Of a stretch of 64,000 nucleotides of DNA, positions 8,638 through 17,777 are shown in pieces. Numbering within the stretch: the stretch's first letter is position 1; each line of letters begins with the position of its first letter. The position numbers and the translations under genes are program-made. The notes beneath the pieces were generated by a model. It made no database searches and was not told the origin of the DNA. It worked only from the letters and a program-made list of their open reading frames with translations. Source of the DNA: JAVBMJ01 sp031552535 (lineage in GTDB: Bacteria > Bacteroidota > Bacteroidia > Bacteroidales > Rikenellaceae); assembly GCA_031552535.1 (NCBI GenBank), contig JAVBMJ010000047.1, positions 5,536-69,535 of the forward strand, in the 5' to 3' direction.

Positions 8638-9861
8638 TTACTGCCTTTGCGCCCAAAGTCCGGCAAGGTTCACGAGCGTGGCCACGCATCGGCGCATCGT
8701 GGTGAGCGACACATATTCGAACTTACCGTGGAAGTTCATACCCCCCGTAAATATATTGGGGCATGGAAGGCCCATGTACGAGAGTCGCGATCCGTCGGTA
8801 CCTCCGCGTATCGGGCGCACGATGGGCGTCACCCCGGCCACGCGCATGGCTTCCAGCGCCTTTTCGATAACCTCCGGATGGGGCTCCACCATCTCGCGCA
8901 TGTTGTAATACTGGTCGGTGAGCGTAAGCGTCAACGTGCCTTCCCCGTACCTGCCGTTTATATACTCCGCCGCACGGCGCATCGTATCCTTGCGCGCCTC
9001 GAACTTTTCGCGCGAATGGTCGCGGATTATATACTCCATCGTGGCGCTTTCGACACCGCCTTCCACCGAAGTGAGATGGAAGAATCCTTCATACCCCCCG
9101 GTGTGTTCGGGACGTTGCGCCGCCGGCAACAAGGCTCCGAACTCCATCGCCACCAGAAGCGCGTTTATCATCTTGTCCTTGGCGTACCCGGGATGGATAT
9201 TGCGGCCCTGTATTTTTATTCCGGCACCCGCGGCGTTGAAGTTCTCATACTCCAGCTCCCCTTCCATGCCGCCGTCTACCGTGTATGCATACCGGGCCCC
9301 GAAGCGTTCCACATCGAAATAGTCGACGCCGCGCCCGATCTCCTCGTCGGGAGTGAATCCCACCCTCACCGGGCCGTGCACCGCTTCGGGATTCGCCAGC
9401 AGGTACTCCACAGTGGTCATTATCGCCGCCACACCTGCTTTGTCGTCCGCCCCCAGCAGCGTCGTGCCGTCGGTGGTGATCAGAGTATGGCCTTTGAAGA
9501 AGGCCAACTCGGGAAACTCCTCCACACGAAGCGACAGTGAATCGTTCAACGCGATGTCTCCGCCATCGTAATCCTCCACGAGCTGCGGCTTCACGTCCCT
9601 GCCGCTCATGTCGGGGCTCGTGTCGACATGGGCTATCAGCCCTATGACGGGCGAAGATTCGTACCCCAGCGTGGCAGGCAGCGTGGCCGTTACATAACCG
9701 TGCGGGTCGATATCGGCATCGGCGAGCCCCATTTCCAGGAGTTGCTCATGCAGCCTGCCCAAAAGCACCAGTTGTTTTGCAGTCGAGGGATAGGTCTCGC
9801 TACGGGGGTCGCTCTGCGTGTCGTAAGCGACATATTCCAGAAAACGGTCTTTTATATCCAT
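8638..9861 (-). CDS. pepT: peptidase T (tripeptide aminopeptidase)
   Basis: 407 aa, the normal length of PepT, an M20 di-zinc cytosolic enzyme that removes the N-terminal residue of tripeptides. Metal and catalytic residues line up with the E. coli enzyme: His78 and Asp80 (AHVDTSPD), Asp140 (LGADDKAG), Glu173/Glu174 (PDEEIGRG), Asp196 (TVDGG), and the late His of NFHGKFEY near residue 380. It lies downstream of the OPT oligopeptide transporter on the same strand, so imported peptides could be passed straight to this enzyme. Confidence 0.95.
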   Translation of the reverse strand: MDIKDRFLEYVAYDTQSDPRSETYPSTAKQLVLLGRLHEQLLEMGLADADIDPHGYVTATLPATLGYESSPVIGLIAHVDTSPDMSGRDVKPQLVEDYDGGDIALNDSLSLRVEEFPELAFFKGHTLITTDGTTLLGADDKAGVAAIMTTVEYLLANPEAVHGPVRVGFTPDEEIGRGVDYFDVERFGARYAYTVDGGMEGELEYENFNAAGAGIKIQGRNIHPGYAKDKMINALLVAMEFGALLPAAQRPEHTGGYEGFFHLTSVEGGVESATMEYIIRDHSREKFEARKDTMRRAAEYINGRYGEGTLTLTLTDQYYNMREMVEPHPEVIEKALEAMRVAGVTPIVRPIRGGTDGSRLSYMGLPCPNIFTGGMNFHGKFEYVSLTTMRRCVATLVNLAGLWAQRQ

Positions 9862-9897
9862 GATTTTATTCGGTTTAAAGTAAGGGCAAACGGCCCT

Positions 9898-10101
9898 CTA
9901 CCCTTCTATTTGGGAACGCGCCGCAAGTCTGTCAGGCATTTTATCGTCACTCGGAGATTTGCCGGGAATAACCATGGTTACTGGTAATAACATTACCTTG
10001 CAGATAAAGGTTCCCTTCATCTTTTTTCTCACCCACGGTGAGATGATTACCGGTTGCATTATAGGGAACAAGGGTGGCATGCGGTCAGGCAGACGCTCCA
10101 T
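9898..10101 (-). CDS. possible small protein between OPT transporter and pepT (doubtful)
   Basis: 67-codon frame that begins 3 bases after the OPT stop and ends 36 bases before pepT, a spacing expected of an operon gene. The product is basic and proline-rich (PPLFPIMQPVIISPWVRKK, LLPVTMVIPGKSPSDD) with no signal or membrane segment that I can see and no family I recognise. It could be a real small gene or chance open frame in a 243-base gap. Confidence 0.3.
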   Translation of the reverse strand: MERLPDRMPPLFPIMQPVIISPWVRKKMKGTFICKVMLLPVTMVIPGKSPSDDKMPDRLAARSQIEG

Positions 10102-10104
10102 TAA

Positions 10105-12108
10105 TTACGACTGATCAGCACCCGCTCTCTTGGCATCCCACACGAAGTATGCTATTATAGCCCCGTACATACCCACGGCCAGCCACTCGGCACCGCCCGT
10201 AGCATTCCATTGCGACGCAAACCAGTCGGCGCCGAAATATTTCAGCATGGCGCTCATAACCCCCATCAGTGCACCTCCGGCGATGAATCCCGACGCTATA
10301 AGCGTGCCCCGTTCGCGGCGTGCGCGGTTCTTCTCCTCGTCCTTGCTGCGCGTCGAGACCCACCAGCTTATTATCCCGCCTACAAGCAGCGGGGTGTTCA
10401 ACTCCAGCGGGATGAACATCCCCAGTGCGAACGCCAGCGCCGGAACGCCGATCATGGTCAATATAAGCGCCAGGGCCGCCCCGGCGACATACAGCATCCA
10501 CGGGGTGGCGCCGCCCTCCATCAACGGTTTTATCACCGCCGCCATAGCGTTAGCCTGCGGAGCGACAAGCGCCCCTTCACCGACGAAACCGTAAGTCTTG
10601 TTGAGGATCATCATCACTCCGGCCACCGTGGCCGCCGAAACCGCCGTACCGAGGAATTTCCACGCCTGCTGCTTTTGGGGCGTAGTGCCGAGCCAATAGC
10701 CGATCTTGAGGTCGGTAATAAACCCGCCGGCCATCGACAATGCCGTGCACACCACTCCGCCTATGATCATAGCGGCCGTCATGCCCGCCGTACCGCTCAA
10801 TCCTGCGCTGACCAGCACGAGCGAACTGAGGATCAATGTCATCAGCGTCATGCCCGACACGGGATTGGTGCCAACTATCGCTATGGCGTTGGCCGCCACC
10901 GTAGTGAACAGGAACGAAATTACCAATACTATCGCCAGCGCGATTGCAGTATGGAGCCAGTTGTGCAGCACTCCGAACTGGAAAAACACCAGCACCGTCA
11001 ACAACGTGGCGATCAGCCCCGTAAGTATCCACTTCATTTGAAGGTCGCGGTCGGTGCGCACCGTCTGCTGCGCCGAAGCCTTTTTATTACCCAGTTCGCC
11101 CACGGCGAGCCCCAGCGCCTGCTTTATTATTCCCGACGAGCGGACTATCCCTATCAGCCCCGCCATCGCGATGCCTCCGATACCTATGTGGCGGGCGTAG
11201 TTGCGGAATATCTCCTCGGGCGACATCTCACCCAGAAGTTTGGTCACCCCCTGCCCGACGGCTATCGTCTGGCCGTCGGCAAAGTGGCTCAGGAACGGAA
11301 TCAGGACAAACCATACGGTGAACGACCCGGCGCATATAATCGCCGAATACTTCAATCCCACGATATACCCCAGCCCCAGTACCGCACTGCCGGTATTGAT
11401 CTTAAAGACTATTTTCGACTTATCGGCCAAAGTCTCGCCCCAGGCGGTGATGCGCGTCGATATCTCCTCGCTCCACCACCCGAAAGTGCTGATTATAAAG
11501 TCATAGAGCCCCCCTATCAGACCACTCACGGCCAGCAGCTTCGCCTGGTTGCCCTGTTTCTCGCCCGATACGAGCACCTCGGTCGTAGCGGTGGCTTCGG
11601 GGAACGGCAACTTTCCGTGCATATCCTTCACGAAATAGCGCCTGAACGGGATCAGCAACAGCACTCCCAGCAATCCGCCCAGCAGCGACGAAAGGAAGAT
11701 CTGGTAAAACTTGGCGTCGAGGCCCAGGATATACAGCGCCGGCAACGTGAATATCGCCCCGGCCACAATGACTCCCGAACTTGCCCCTATGGATTGGATG
11801 ATCACATTCTGACCCAACATATTCCGCTTGCCCAGGACGTTGCCCATTCCCACAGCGATGATGGCTATGGGTATCGCGGCTTCGAATACCTGTCCGACCC
11901 TCAGGCCGAGATAGGCCGCCGCGGCAGAAAATATAACGGCCATCACTATCCCGAAAGTGACGGAGTAGACCGTCACCTCGCGAGGTTTCGACGCTGGCGC
12001 CTGCAACGGGCGGTACTCCTCGCCCGGCCCCAGCTCGGTGTAGGCGTTCGCTGGCAACGAATCGGGCTGATGCCCCGCATTGTCGATAATTGTAGGTTCG
12101 TTCTTCAT
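10105..12108 (-). CDS. OPT family oligopeptide transporter
   Basis: 667 aa with more than a dozen hydrophobic segments: EVTVYSVTFGIVMAVIFSAA at the start, AYLGLRVGQVFEAAIPIAI, GASSGVIVAGAIFTLPALY, a repeated half around AIAIVGTNPVSGMTLMTLI, and a final SFIAGGALMGV-like helix pair. Features such as LRVGQVFEAAIPIAII and TNPVSGMT are typical of prokaryotic OPT transporters, proton-coupled importers of short peptides or metal chelates. The neighbouring peptidase T favours peptides. The N-terminal 40 residues are polar and cytoplasmic. Confidence 0.92.
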   Translation of the reverse strand: MKNEPTIIDNAGHQPDSLPANAYTELGPGEEYRPLQAPASKPREVTVYSVTFGIVMAVIFSAAAAYLGLRVGQVFEAAIPIAIIAVGMGNVLGKRNMLGQNVIIQSIGASSGVIVAGAIFTLPALYILGLDAKFYQIFLSSLLGGLLGVLLLIPFRRYFVKDMHGKLPFPEATATTEVLVSGEKQGNQAKLLAVSGLIGGLYDFIISTFGWWSEEISTRITAWGETLADKSKIVFKINTGSAVLGLGYIVGLKYSAIICAGSFTVWFVLIPFLSHFADGQTIAVGQGVTKLLGEMSPEEIFRNYARHIGIGGIAMAGLIGIVRSSGIIKQALGLAVGELGNKKASAQQTVRTDRDLQMKWILTGLIATLLTVLVFFQFGVLHNWLHTAIALAIVLVISFLFTTVAANAIAIVGTNPVSGMTLMTLILSSLVLVSAGLSGTAGMTAAMIIGGVVCTALSMAGGFITDLKIGYWLGTTPQKQQAWKFLGTAVSAATVAGVMMILNKTYGFVGEGALVAPQANAMAAVIKPLMEGGATPWMLYVAGAALALILTMIGVPALAFALGMFIPLELNTPLLVGGIISWWVSTRSKDEEKNRARRERGTLIASGFIAGGALMGVMSAMLKYFGADWFASQWNATGGAEWLAVGMYGAIIAYFVWDAKRAGADQS

Positions 12109-12302
12109 TATCTATAAAGTTATTGGACGGAAAATAAAAAACCGACGGTAAAGTTACGTAATTTAAATATATTTTCTATTCCCCGGCTTATTTTCACCTG
12201 CAACCGGTTCGCCTGTGGGGACAATTTGGTATATTTGTATAATATAGGAGGCGGTTCGGCAGAGCTTTCGAACAAGTTCGACGCGCTGCGCTCACCTTTC
12301 AC

Positions 12303-12310
12303 TATATTTG
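12303..12310 (+). promoter_or_regulatory. -7 element for the serine-hydrolase lipoprotein gene
   Basis: TATATTTG 25 bases before the ATG at 12335. A second TATATTTG stands at 12230-12237. No TTTG at the ideal distance was seen for either. A G-type degenerate palindrome (TCGAACAAGTTCGA, near 12268) lies between the two boxes. Confidence 0.5.
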
Positions 12311-12334
12311 TAGATTATACCCATATAGCAGGTT

Positions 12335-13633
12335 ATGAAAAAATTCTGGTTACCTCTGTTGCTTTTACTCTGCACGGCGACTTCGTGTACCGTCTATCGG
12401 AGCATCGTCTATTGGACGCCCGGCATCGACGAATATGGTGCGTTTCCCCGGGCGGGGATCGAAACGGGCGATAATAAATTCCACTTTTATACCCGTCCCG
12501 ATTCCGTAAGCGCGAAAATAGGTGCGGGCAATGTGATAATAGACAAAAAAGATACGATTACGGTCGATGAATATTTGTCGAAATCGCGCACCACGGCTTT
12601 TCTGATCATCCGCAACGACACGATCCTCTTCGAGAGATATTATCGCGGATATGACAGGTCTAAGATTTCCACCTTCTTTTCGGTAACCAAGTCCGTCACG
12701 TCGTTGCTGACAGGCATTGCGGTCGACGAGGGCTACATAAAGAGCGTGCATGACCCCGTGACCGACTACATCCCCGAGTTGAAGAGCCGCGATCCGCATT
12801 TCCAAAGACTCACGATAGAGCATCTGTTGAACATGGAGGCGGGGTTGAAATTCAATGAGTCGTATACCGATCCGTTCAGCGGTATGGCCAAGTTGTTTTA
12901 TGGCCGGGATCAGTTGAAATTTATCGAGAAACTGAAATTCATTCGGGAGCCCGGCGAGGAGAACGACTATAACAGCGCCACCACAGCCATTCTTGGTATA
13001 GTGCTCGAAAGGGCCACAGGCAGACCATACGCCGAATACCTCGAAGAGAAGGTGTGGAAGCCGCTGGGGATGGAGTATGGGGCTTCGGTGAATCTCGACG
13101 ACAGGACGCACCGCTCGGCCAAGGCGTACGGGGGTTTGAATGCCACCGCAATCGATCTGGCGAAGATAGGGCGGCTATACCTGAACGGTGGTAATTGGAA
13201 CGGAACGCAGATCGTGTCGCGTCAATGGGTCGAGAGAAGCACCACGCCATGCATAGAGGCAAACCATATGGGCGGCAAGTACGACGGCTACCAATATGGC
13301 TGGTACAGCAACAGCCGGGTGCATTATAAGGATTCGACGGGGGTGAGTTTCAGCAATATGGTCAGTGCGTCGAAGTTCGCCCGTGAATCGGGAGAGCGGT
13401 ACTACAAACTATGGAAGGTGGACGACGAAGGCAACCCGGCAATACGCTGGCAGGTAACATATTACGATCCCCAATATTACGCATTGGGTATCATGAGCCA
13501 GACGCTGTACGTCGACCCTGAGCGTAAATATATTGTGGTAAGGTTGGGAGAGGATTGGGCCGGACGCTATAATACCGTATTACTCGCAAATACCCTCATG
13601 CGCTCTTCGCCGGTCGTGGAAGAGATGTGGTAG
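12335..13633 (+). CDS. serine hydrolase lipoprotein of the beta-lactamase (class C) family
   Basis: 432 aa. Signal peptide with lipobox ATSC, Cys18. The acyl-enzyme motif SVTK is at residues 116-119 and the YxN equivalent is in DYNSATTAILG. The domain carries the usual landmarks LTIEHLLNMEAGL, RPYAEYLEEKVWKPLGM and DLAKIGRLYLNGG. A C-terminal insert of about 60 residues precedes YYALGIMSQTLYVDPERKYIVVRLG, where the KTG-type motif would be; no clear KTG is seen. Members are D-amino-acid or ester hydrolases, rarely true beta-lactamases, and the substrate cannot be told from sequence. It acts at the envelope. Confidence 0.85.
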   Translation: MKKFWLPLLLLLCTATSCTVYRSIVYWTPGIDEYGAFPRAGIETGDNKFHFYTRPDSVSAKIGAGNVIIDKKDTITVDEYLSKSRTTAFLIIRNDTILFERYYRGYDRSKISTFFSVTKSVTSLLTGIAVDEGYIKSVHDPVTDYIPELKSRDPHFQRLTIEHLLNMEAGLKFNESYTDPFSGMAKLFYGRDQLKFIEKLKFIREPGEENDYNSATTAILGIVLERATGRPYAEYLEEKVWKPLGMEYGASVNLDDRTHRSAKAYGGLNATAIDLAKIGRLYLNGGNWNGTQIVSRQWVERSTTPCIEANHMGGKYDGYQYGWYSNSRVHYKDSTGVSFSNMVSASKFARESGERYYKLWKVDDEGNPAIRWQVTYYDPQYYALGIMSQTLYVDPERKYIVVRLGEDWAGRYNTVLLANTLMRSSPVVEEMW

Positions 13634-13657
13634 CCGGATATGTTGGCTGTGCCGGCA

Positions 13658-14242
13658 CTAACGCGAATGCTGCACCCCGTCGATGGCATCGCATAGCCGC
13701 CCGAATATCTCATCGGGAGTCCCTAATCCGTCAATAGCCACAAACTTACCTTGCGACCGGTAGAAGTCGGCGACGATGGCCGTCTGCCGTTTATAGATGG
13801 CTATGCGGTTGCATATAACCTCCCTGCTGGCATCGTCGGCCCGGCCACTCGACTTCCCGCGCAACAGCAATCTCTCCACCAACTCCCCGTCGGGGACCTC
13901 CAGCGACAACATCACGTCGACGCTTATACCGTGACGGCCCATTATCTTGTCGAAAGCCTCGGCCTGCACCCTGGTGCGCGGAAAACCGTCGTAAATATTT
14001 CCCGCCGACCTGCGATGGTGTTCGACATAGTCGGCCACGATATTTATAACCAGATCATCGGGGGCCAGTTCTCCCCTGTCGATATAGTGGCGCATACTCT
14101 CGCCCAACTCCGAACCCGAGCGCATCTCCTCACGTATGACCTCCCCTGTGGAGATATGATTCAGGCCATACTTCGCCGCAAGCTGCGCCGCCTGCGTCCC
14201 TTTCCCCGCTCCCGGAGGCCCGAACAGTACAATATTCAACAT
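13658..14242 (-). CDS. adk: adenylate kinase
   Basis: 194 aa; converts ATP plus AMP to two ADP in the cytosol. The P-loop GPPGAGKGT is at residues 8-16, the AMP-binding segment is STGEVIREE, and IYDGFPRTRVQAEAF is the conserved core loop. The LID is the short type (LLLRGKSSGRADDASREV), without the long zinc-binding or insert LID, as in many Bacteroidetes. A B-type element lies 17 bases upstream of its start codon, so it may sit in or near the promoter. Confidence 0.95.
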   Translation of the reverse strand: MLNIVLFGPPGAGKGTQAAQLAAKYGLNHISTGEVIREEMRSGSELGESMRHYIDRGELAPDDLVINIVADYVEHHRRSAGNIYDGFPRTRVQAEAFDKIMGRHGISVDVMLSLEVPDGELVERLLLRGKSSGRADDASREVICNRIAIYKRQTAIVADFYRSQGKFVAIDGLGTPDEIFGRLCDAIDGVQHSR

Positions 14243-14258
14243 TACGTTACAAATTTTT

Positions 14259-14423
14259 AGAGTCTGTCCGATTTCCCTATGTAAAAAGATTTAAGGATGT
14301 TCCGGCGATGATTTTTGTGTGAAAATTGAGGCGCATAGCGGTGCTCTATGTAACGAAATTTTCACACAAAAATCGGCCCGGAAGAACTTACAATACTTTA
14401 CATAGGGGATTTAGACAGACTCT
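14259..14423 (-). repeat. B-type 165-bp element, copy B2
   Basis: Ends AGAGTCTGTCCGATTTCCC and GGGATTTAGACAGACTCT. The core reads GAGCACCGCTATGCGCCTCA on the minus strand. It fills the gap between the divergent genes adk and thiL. Confidence 0.85.
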
Positions 14424-14471
14424 TACGATTTGCAAAGGTATGTTTTTTTCTTTCGATAGCAAATAAAAATA

Positions 14472-14479
14472 TACCTTTG
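14472..14479 (+). promoter_or_regulatory. -7 element for thiL
   Basis: TACCTTTG 25 bases before the chosen ATG. It overlaps a TTG that would give a longer frame, which argues against that start. Confidence 0.6.
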
Positions 14480-14503
14480 CCCTGTACAAAAGACCATAAA
14501 ACC

Positions 14504-15550
14504 ATGAGTGGCAAAACGCGCACCGAGATATCGGAACTGGGCGAATTCGGCCTGATCGAAAAACTTACCTCGCGCTTCACGGCGCGGAACGCTTCCACCG
14601 CAACCGGGCCGGGTGACGACGCGGCGGTGATAGCACCATGTGGCGTGGACGGCCCCGTGGTTGTTCTCTCGACCGACATGATGTCGGAGGGCGTCGACTT
14701 CGACCTTACATATTTCCCCCTGAAACATCTTGGCTACAAAGCCGTGGTGGTGGGATGCAGCGACATATGCGCCATGAACGCGGTCCCCCGCCAGATAATG
14801 CTCTCGCTGGGCGTGTCGGCAAAGTTGTGTGTCGAACACCTCGACGAATTCTACGACGGGGTCAAAGCCGCCTGCGACGAATACGGCATAGACCTGGCCG
14901 GAGGCGACACCTCGTCGTCGGTCAACGGGTTCACCATCGGCATAACGGCCGCAGGGGAAGCCCCGCGCGAGAAGATAGCTTACCGTGGCGGAGCACAGGC
15001 CAACGACCTGGTCTGCATCACGGGCGACCTCGGGGCGGCCTACATGGGTCTGCACCTGCTCGAACGCGAAAAGCGCGCCCTTGCGGGACACCCGTCGCCC
15101 AAACCCCGTTTTGCAGGATACGAATACCTGCTGCAACGCCAATTGCGGCCGGCGTTGCGCGTCGACGTGGTGCGCTGGCTGGATGAAGCGGGAATCGTCC
15201 CCACGTCTATGATCGACCTTTCCGACGGCCTGGCCTCCGACATGCTGCATATATGCCGCCGTTCGGGTTGCGGCGTGCGCATATACCTCGAACGCCTGCC
15301 CATCGCCCGCGACACCCACCGCATGGCCGGGGAGTTGCAGGCCGACCCGGTGGTGGCGGCTCTCAATGGTGGCGACGACCATGAACTGCTGTTCACCGTG
15401 CCGCTGTCGATGCGCGACAGAGTGGTGGCGATGGGAGGCATCGAAATAATAGGGCACATCACCGAGGCTGCACGCGGCGCCGTGCTTGTTACTCCCGACG
15501 GAGCGGAATCGCCCCTCACGGCACAAGGCTGGGTGCGCAGCGGATCATAA
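14504..15550 (+). CDS. thiL: thiamine-monophosphate kinase
   Basis: 348 aa from the ATG at 14504; a TTG start at 14477 would lie inside the promoter -7 box. ThiL phosphorylates thiamine monophosphate to the active diphosphate with ATP. Seen motifs: GPGDDAAVI (residues 35-43), VLSTDMMSEGVDF, GCSDICAMNA, LAGGDTSSS, and MIDLSDGLASDM, which together form the ATP and Mg-binding site of the PurM-like fold. It stands alone; no other thiamine genes or TPP riboswitch were seen nearby. Confidence 0.95.
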   Translation: MSGKTRTEISELGEFGLIEKLTSRFTARNASTATGPGDDAAVIAPCGVDGPVVVLSTDMMSEGVDFDLTYFPLKHLGYKAVVVGCSDICAMNAVPRQIMLSLGVSAKLCVEHLDEFYDGVKAACDEYGIDLAGGDTSSSVNGFTIGITAAGEAPREKIAYRGGAQANDLVCITGDLGAAYMGLHLLEREKRALAGHPSPKPRFAGYEYLLQRQLRPALRVDVVRWLDEAGIVPTSMIDLSDGLASDMLHICRRSGCGVRIYLERLPIARDTHRMAGELQADPVVAALNGGDDHELLFTVPLSMRDRVVAMGGIEIIGHITEAARGAVLVTPDGAESPLTAQGWVRSGS

Positions 15551-15683
15551 TACCACACACTTCGACTACCACTTTTTATAAAAAGCGGCACCAAAATTCT
15601 TTAGGAAGTGCTGACGCTCTTCTTTATCGCTCTTAATATCCCGACAGCCCGGGTCGATGCCCTTTGGGGCTCATGCAGGAGAT

Positions 15684-15722
15684 AAGTAATATCGAATATT
15701 TATTTAACCATTTTATTTTTTT
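15684..15722 (-). repeat. partial E-type element (one arm) upstream of queA
   Basis: AAGTAATATCGAATATTTAT and the following bases match the reverse complement of the right arm of the tandem E elements at 41144-41465. The rest of the element is missing or too diverged to see. Confidence 0.65.
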
Positions 15723-15772
15723 CATTTCCGGTGAAACATTTTTCAAAAAATCACGTATTATATATTCAGCCG

Positions 15773-15780
15773 TATATTTG
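15773..15780 (+). promoter_or_regulatory. -7 element for queA
   Basis: TATATTTG, 39 bases before the ATG at 15820. No convincing -33 TTTG. Confidence 0.55.
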
Positions 15781-15819
15781 CCGGCTTGAAATATTTTGTT
15801 TTCCATCCATCCCCGGACA

Positions 15820-16869
15820 ATGAAACTATCTCATTACAACTACAATTTCTCGCCCGAACTGCTGGCGAAATATCCTACCGAAAATCGCGACGACTCACGG
15901 CTGATGGTCATAAACCGTAAAACGGGAGAGATCGGCCATCACGTCTTCAATAAGGTCATCGACTTTTTCAACGAGAACGACGTATTCATCTTCAATAATA
16001 CCAAAGTCTTTCCCGCCCGTCTTTACGGGAACAAGGAGAAGACCGGGGCCGAGATCGAGATATTCCTTTTGAGGGAGTTGAACCGCGAGTTACGTCTATG
16101 GGACGTTCTGGTCGATCCTGCGCGTAAAATCAGGATCGGCAACAAGCTCTACCTGGGGGAGGACGACATGCTTGTGGCCGAAGTTATCGACAACACCACT
16201 TCGCGCGGCCGCACGTTGCGTTTTCTCTTCGACGGCAGTTACGAGGAGTTCAAGGCGGCGCTCTACCGCCTGGGCGAGATGCCTTTGCCGCGCTGGATCA
16301 GGGAAAAGGTGGAAGACATCGACTCGGAGCGCTACCAGACTATTTTCGCCAGGCACGAAGGTGCCGTCGCCGCTCCCACGGCCGGATTGCATTTCAGCAG
16401 GCACCTGCTCAAGCGCATGGAAATAAAGGGGATACAGCAGGCGGAGATCACCCTGCACGTCGGGTTGGGTAATTTCCGCACGGTGGATGTGGAGGATCTG
16501 ACAAAGCACAAGATGGACTCTGAGCAGTTTATCATCGACGAGCCGACGAGCGAGGCAATAAATGCGGCGAAGTGCGCGTCGAGGAAAATCTGCGCGGTAG
16601 GCACCACGGTTATGCGTGCCATCGAGAGTTCGGTTTCGACCAACGGCATGGTCAAGCCTTTCGACGGGTGGACCAATAAATTTATTTTCCATCCCTATGA
16701 GTTCAGCGTTGCCGACGCGATGATAACCAATTTCCATCTTCCGCAATCGCCCCAGTTGATGATGGTGGCCGCTTTCGGGGGCTACGACATTATAATGAAA
16801 GCATACCAGACAGCCATAGAGGAAGGTTACCGCTTCGGGACCTATGGCGACGCCATGCTTATACTGTAA
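15820..16869 (+). CDS. queA: S-adenosylmethionine:tRNA ribosyltransferase-isomerase
   Basis: 349 aa from the ATG at 15820 (MKLSHYNYNF); the longer frame begins only at a TTG close to the -7 box. QueA transfers and isomerises the ribosyl group of SAM to 7-aminomethyl-7-deazaguanine in tRNA to make epoxyqueuosine. Conserved stretches: LAKYPTENRDDSRLMV, FIFNNTKVFPARLYG, EGAVAAPTAGLHFS, TLHVGLGNFRTV and NFHLPQSPQLMMVAAFGG. Length is normal. No other queuosine genes are in the window. Confidence 0.95.
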   Translation: MKLSHYNYNFSPELLAKYPTENRDDSRLMVINRKTGEIGHHVFNKVIDFFNENDVFIFNNTKVFPARLYGNKEKTGAEIEIFLLRELNRELRLWDVLVDPARKIRIGNKLYLGEDDMLVAEVIDNTTSRGRTLRFLFDGSYEEFKAALYRLGEMPLPRWIREKVEDIDSERYQTIFARHEGAVAAPTAGLHFSRHLLKRMEIKGIQQAEITLHVGLGNFRTVDVEDLTKHKMDSEQFIIDEPTSEAINAAKCASRKICAVGTTVMRAIESSVSTNGMVKPFDGWTNKFIFHPYEFSVADAMITNFHLPQSPQLMMVAAFGGYDIIMKAYQTAIEEGYRFGTYGDAMLIL

Positions 16870-16888
16870 TCCCGCCGTAGCGACAGGT

Positions 16889-16919
16889 TTTGTTATCGGT
16901 CTAATTTTTTGTACCTTTG
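16889..16919 (+). promoter_or_regulatory. Bacteroidetes-type promoter for the glycogen synthase/DUF4270 unit
   Basis: TTTG at 16889-16892, 19 bases, TACCTTTG at 16912-16919, 35 bases before the ATG. Confidence 0.8.
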
Positions 16920-16954
16920 CGGATAATTCCCATTACCGGGACTAAACGTCAGTT

Positions 16955-17776
16955 ATGAGTAGCAGCAAGATTTTGTATGTCTGTCAGGAGATTGCGCCTT
17001 ACGTACCCGACAGTGGATTGTCTTCGCTGTGTCGCACCCTTTTGGGTGCCATGCAGGAGCGGGGCAACGAGATACGGACGTTTATGCCCAAGTACGGGTC
17101 TATCAACGAGCGGCGCAACCAGTTGCACGAGGTGATAAGGCTGTCGGGGATGAACCTGATTATCAACAACCACGACCACCCGTTGATACTCAAGGTTGCT
17201 TCGATTCCTTCGGCGCGTGTCCAGATCTATTTCATCGACAACGAAGATTATTTTTCGCGTAAGGCCATGCTGCGCGATGCGGATTGCGCGTGGTTTGCGG
17301 ATAACGACGAGCGTTCGTTATTTTTTGCGCGCGGCGTTCTGGAGACGGTCAAAAAGTTGCGCTGGGAGCCCGATGTGGTGCATTGCCACGGGTGGTTTTC
17401 GGCTATCGTACCTATCTACCTGCGCAACCGCTTTGCCGACGACCCGTTGTTCCGCGACGCCAAAATTGTGGTATCGCTTTACGACGACGCTTTCGAGGGG
17501 TCGCTCAACGCCGGTTTCAAGAAAAAGATCGCCGGAGAGATCAACGATAAGGAAAAGTTGGAGATAATCGACGAGCCCACATACGAAAATGTAATGAAAC
17601 TCGTTATAGATAATGCCGACGCTATCGTTATAGAAACCCCATCGCCCTCCCCGGGCCTGGAGGAGTATGTGCGTAGCAGCGGCAAGCCTGTTTTGGAGTA
17701 CCAGGATAAATCCGGCGACGGTTATTTGGACTTATATCATAAGTTTTATGACGATTTGCGCAAGAAAGAGGAGTAA
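16955..17776 (+). CDS. glycogen/starch synthase, stand-alone GT5 N-terminal domain
   Basis: 273 aa. It starts ILYVCQEIAPYVPDSGLSSL, a variant of the ADP-glucose binding loop of GT5 synthases (K-x-G-G-L is replaced by DSGLSSL), and includes GNEIRTFMPKYGSINERRNQ and DVVHCHGWFSAIVPIYL. It ends at about 270 residues, so only the starch-synthase catalytic N-domain is present; the second Rossmann domain that carries the rest of the active site is absent. Short proteins like this are conserved in Bacteroidales, so it is probably not a truncation. Whether it is enzymatically active is open. The next gene starts 1 base after its stop. Confidence 0.85.
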   Translation: MSSSKILYVCQEIAPYVPDSGLSSLCRTLLGAMQERGNEIRTFMPKYGSINERRNQLHEVIRLSGMNLIINNHDHPLILKVASIPSARVQIYFIDNEDYFSRKAMLRDADCAWFADNDERSLFFARGVLETVKKLRWEPDVVHCHGWFSAIVPIYLRNRFADDPLFRDAKIVVSLYDDAFEGSLNAGFKKKIAGEINDKEKLEIIDEPTYENVMKLVIDNADAIVIETPSPSPGLEEYVRSSGKPVLEYQDKSGDGYLDLYHKFYDDLRKKEE

Positions 17777-17777
17777 T

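Noticed and set aside
10210..12117. 635-codon plus-strand frame opposite the OPT transporter
   Set aside because: The minus strand encodes a complete OPT protein. The other product is a His/Arg/Gln-rich shadow caused by high GC at third positions.
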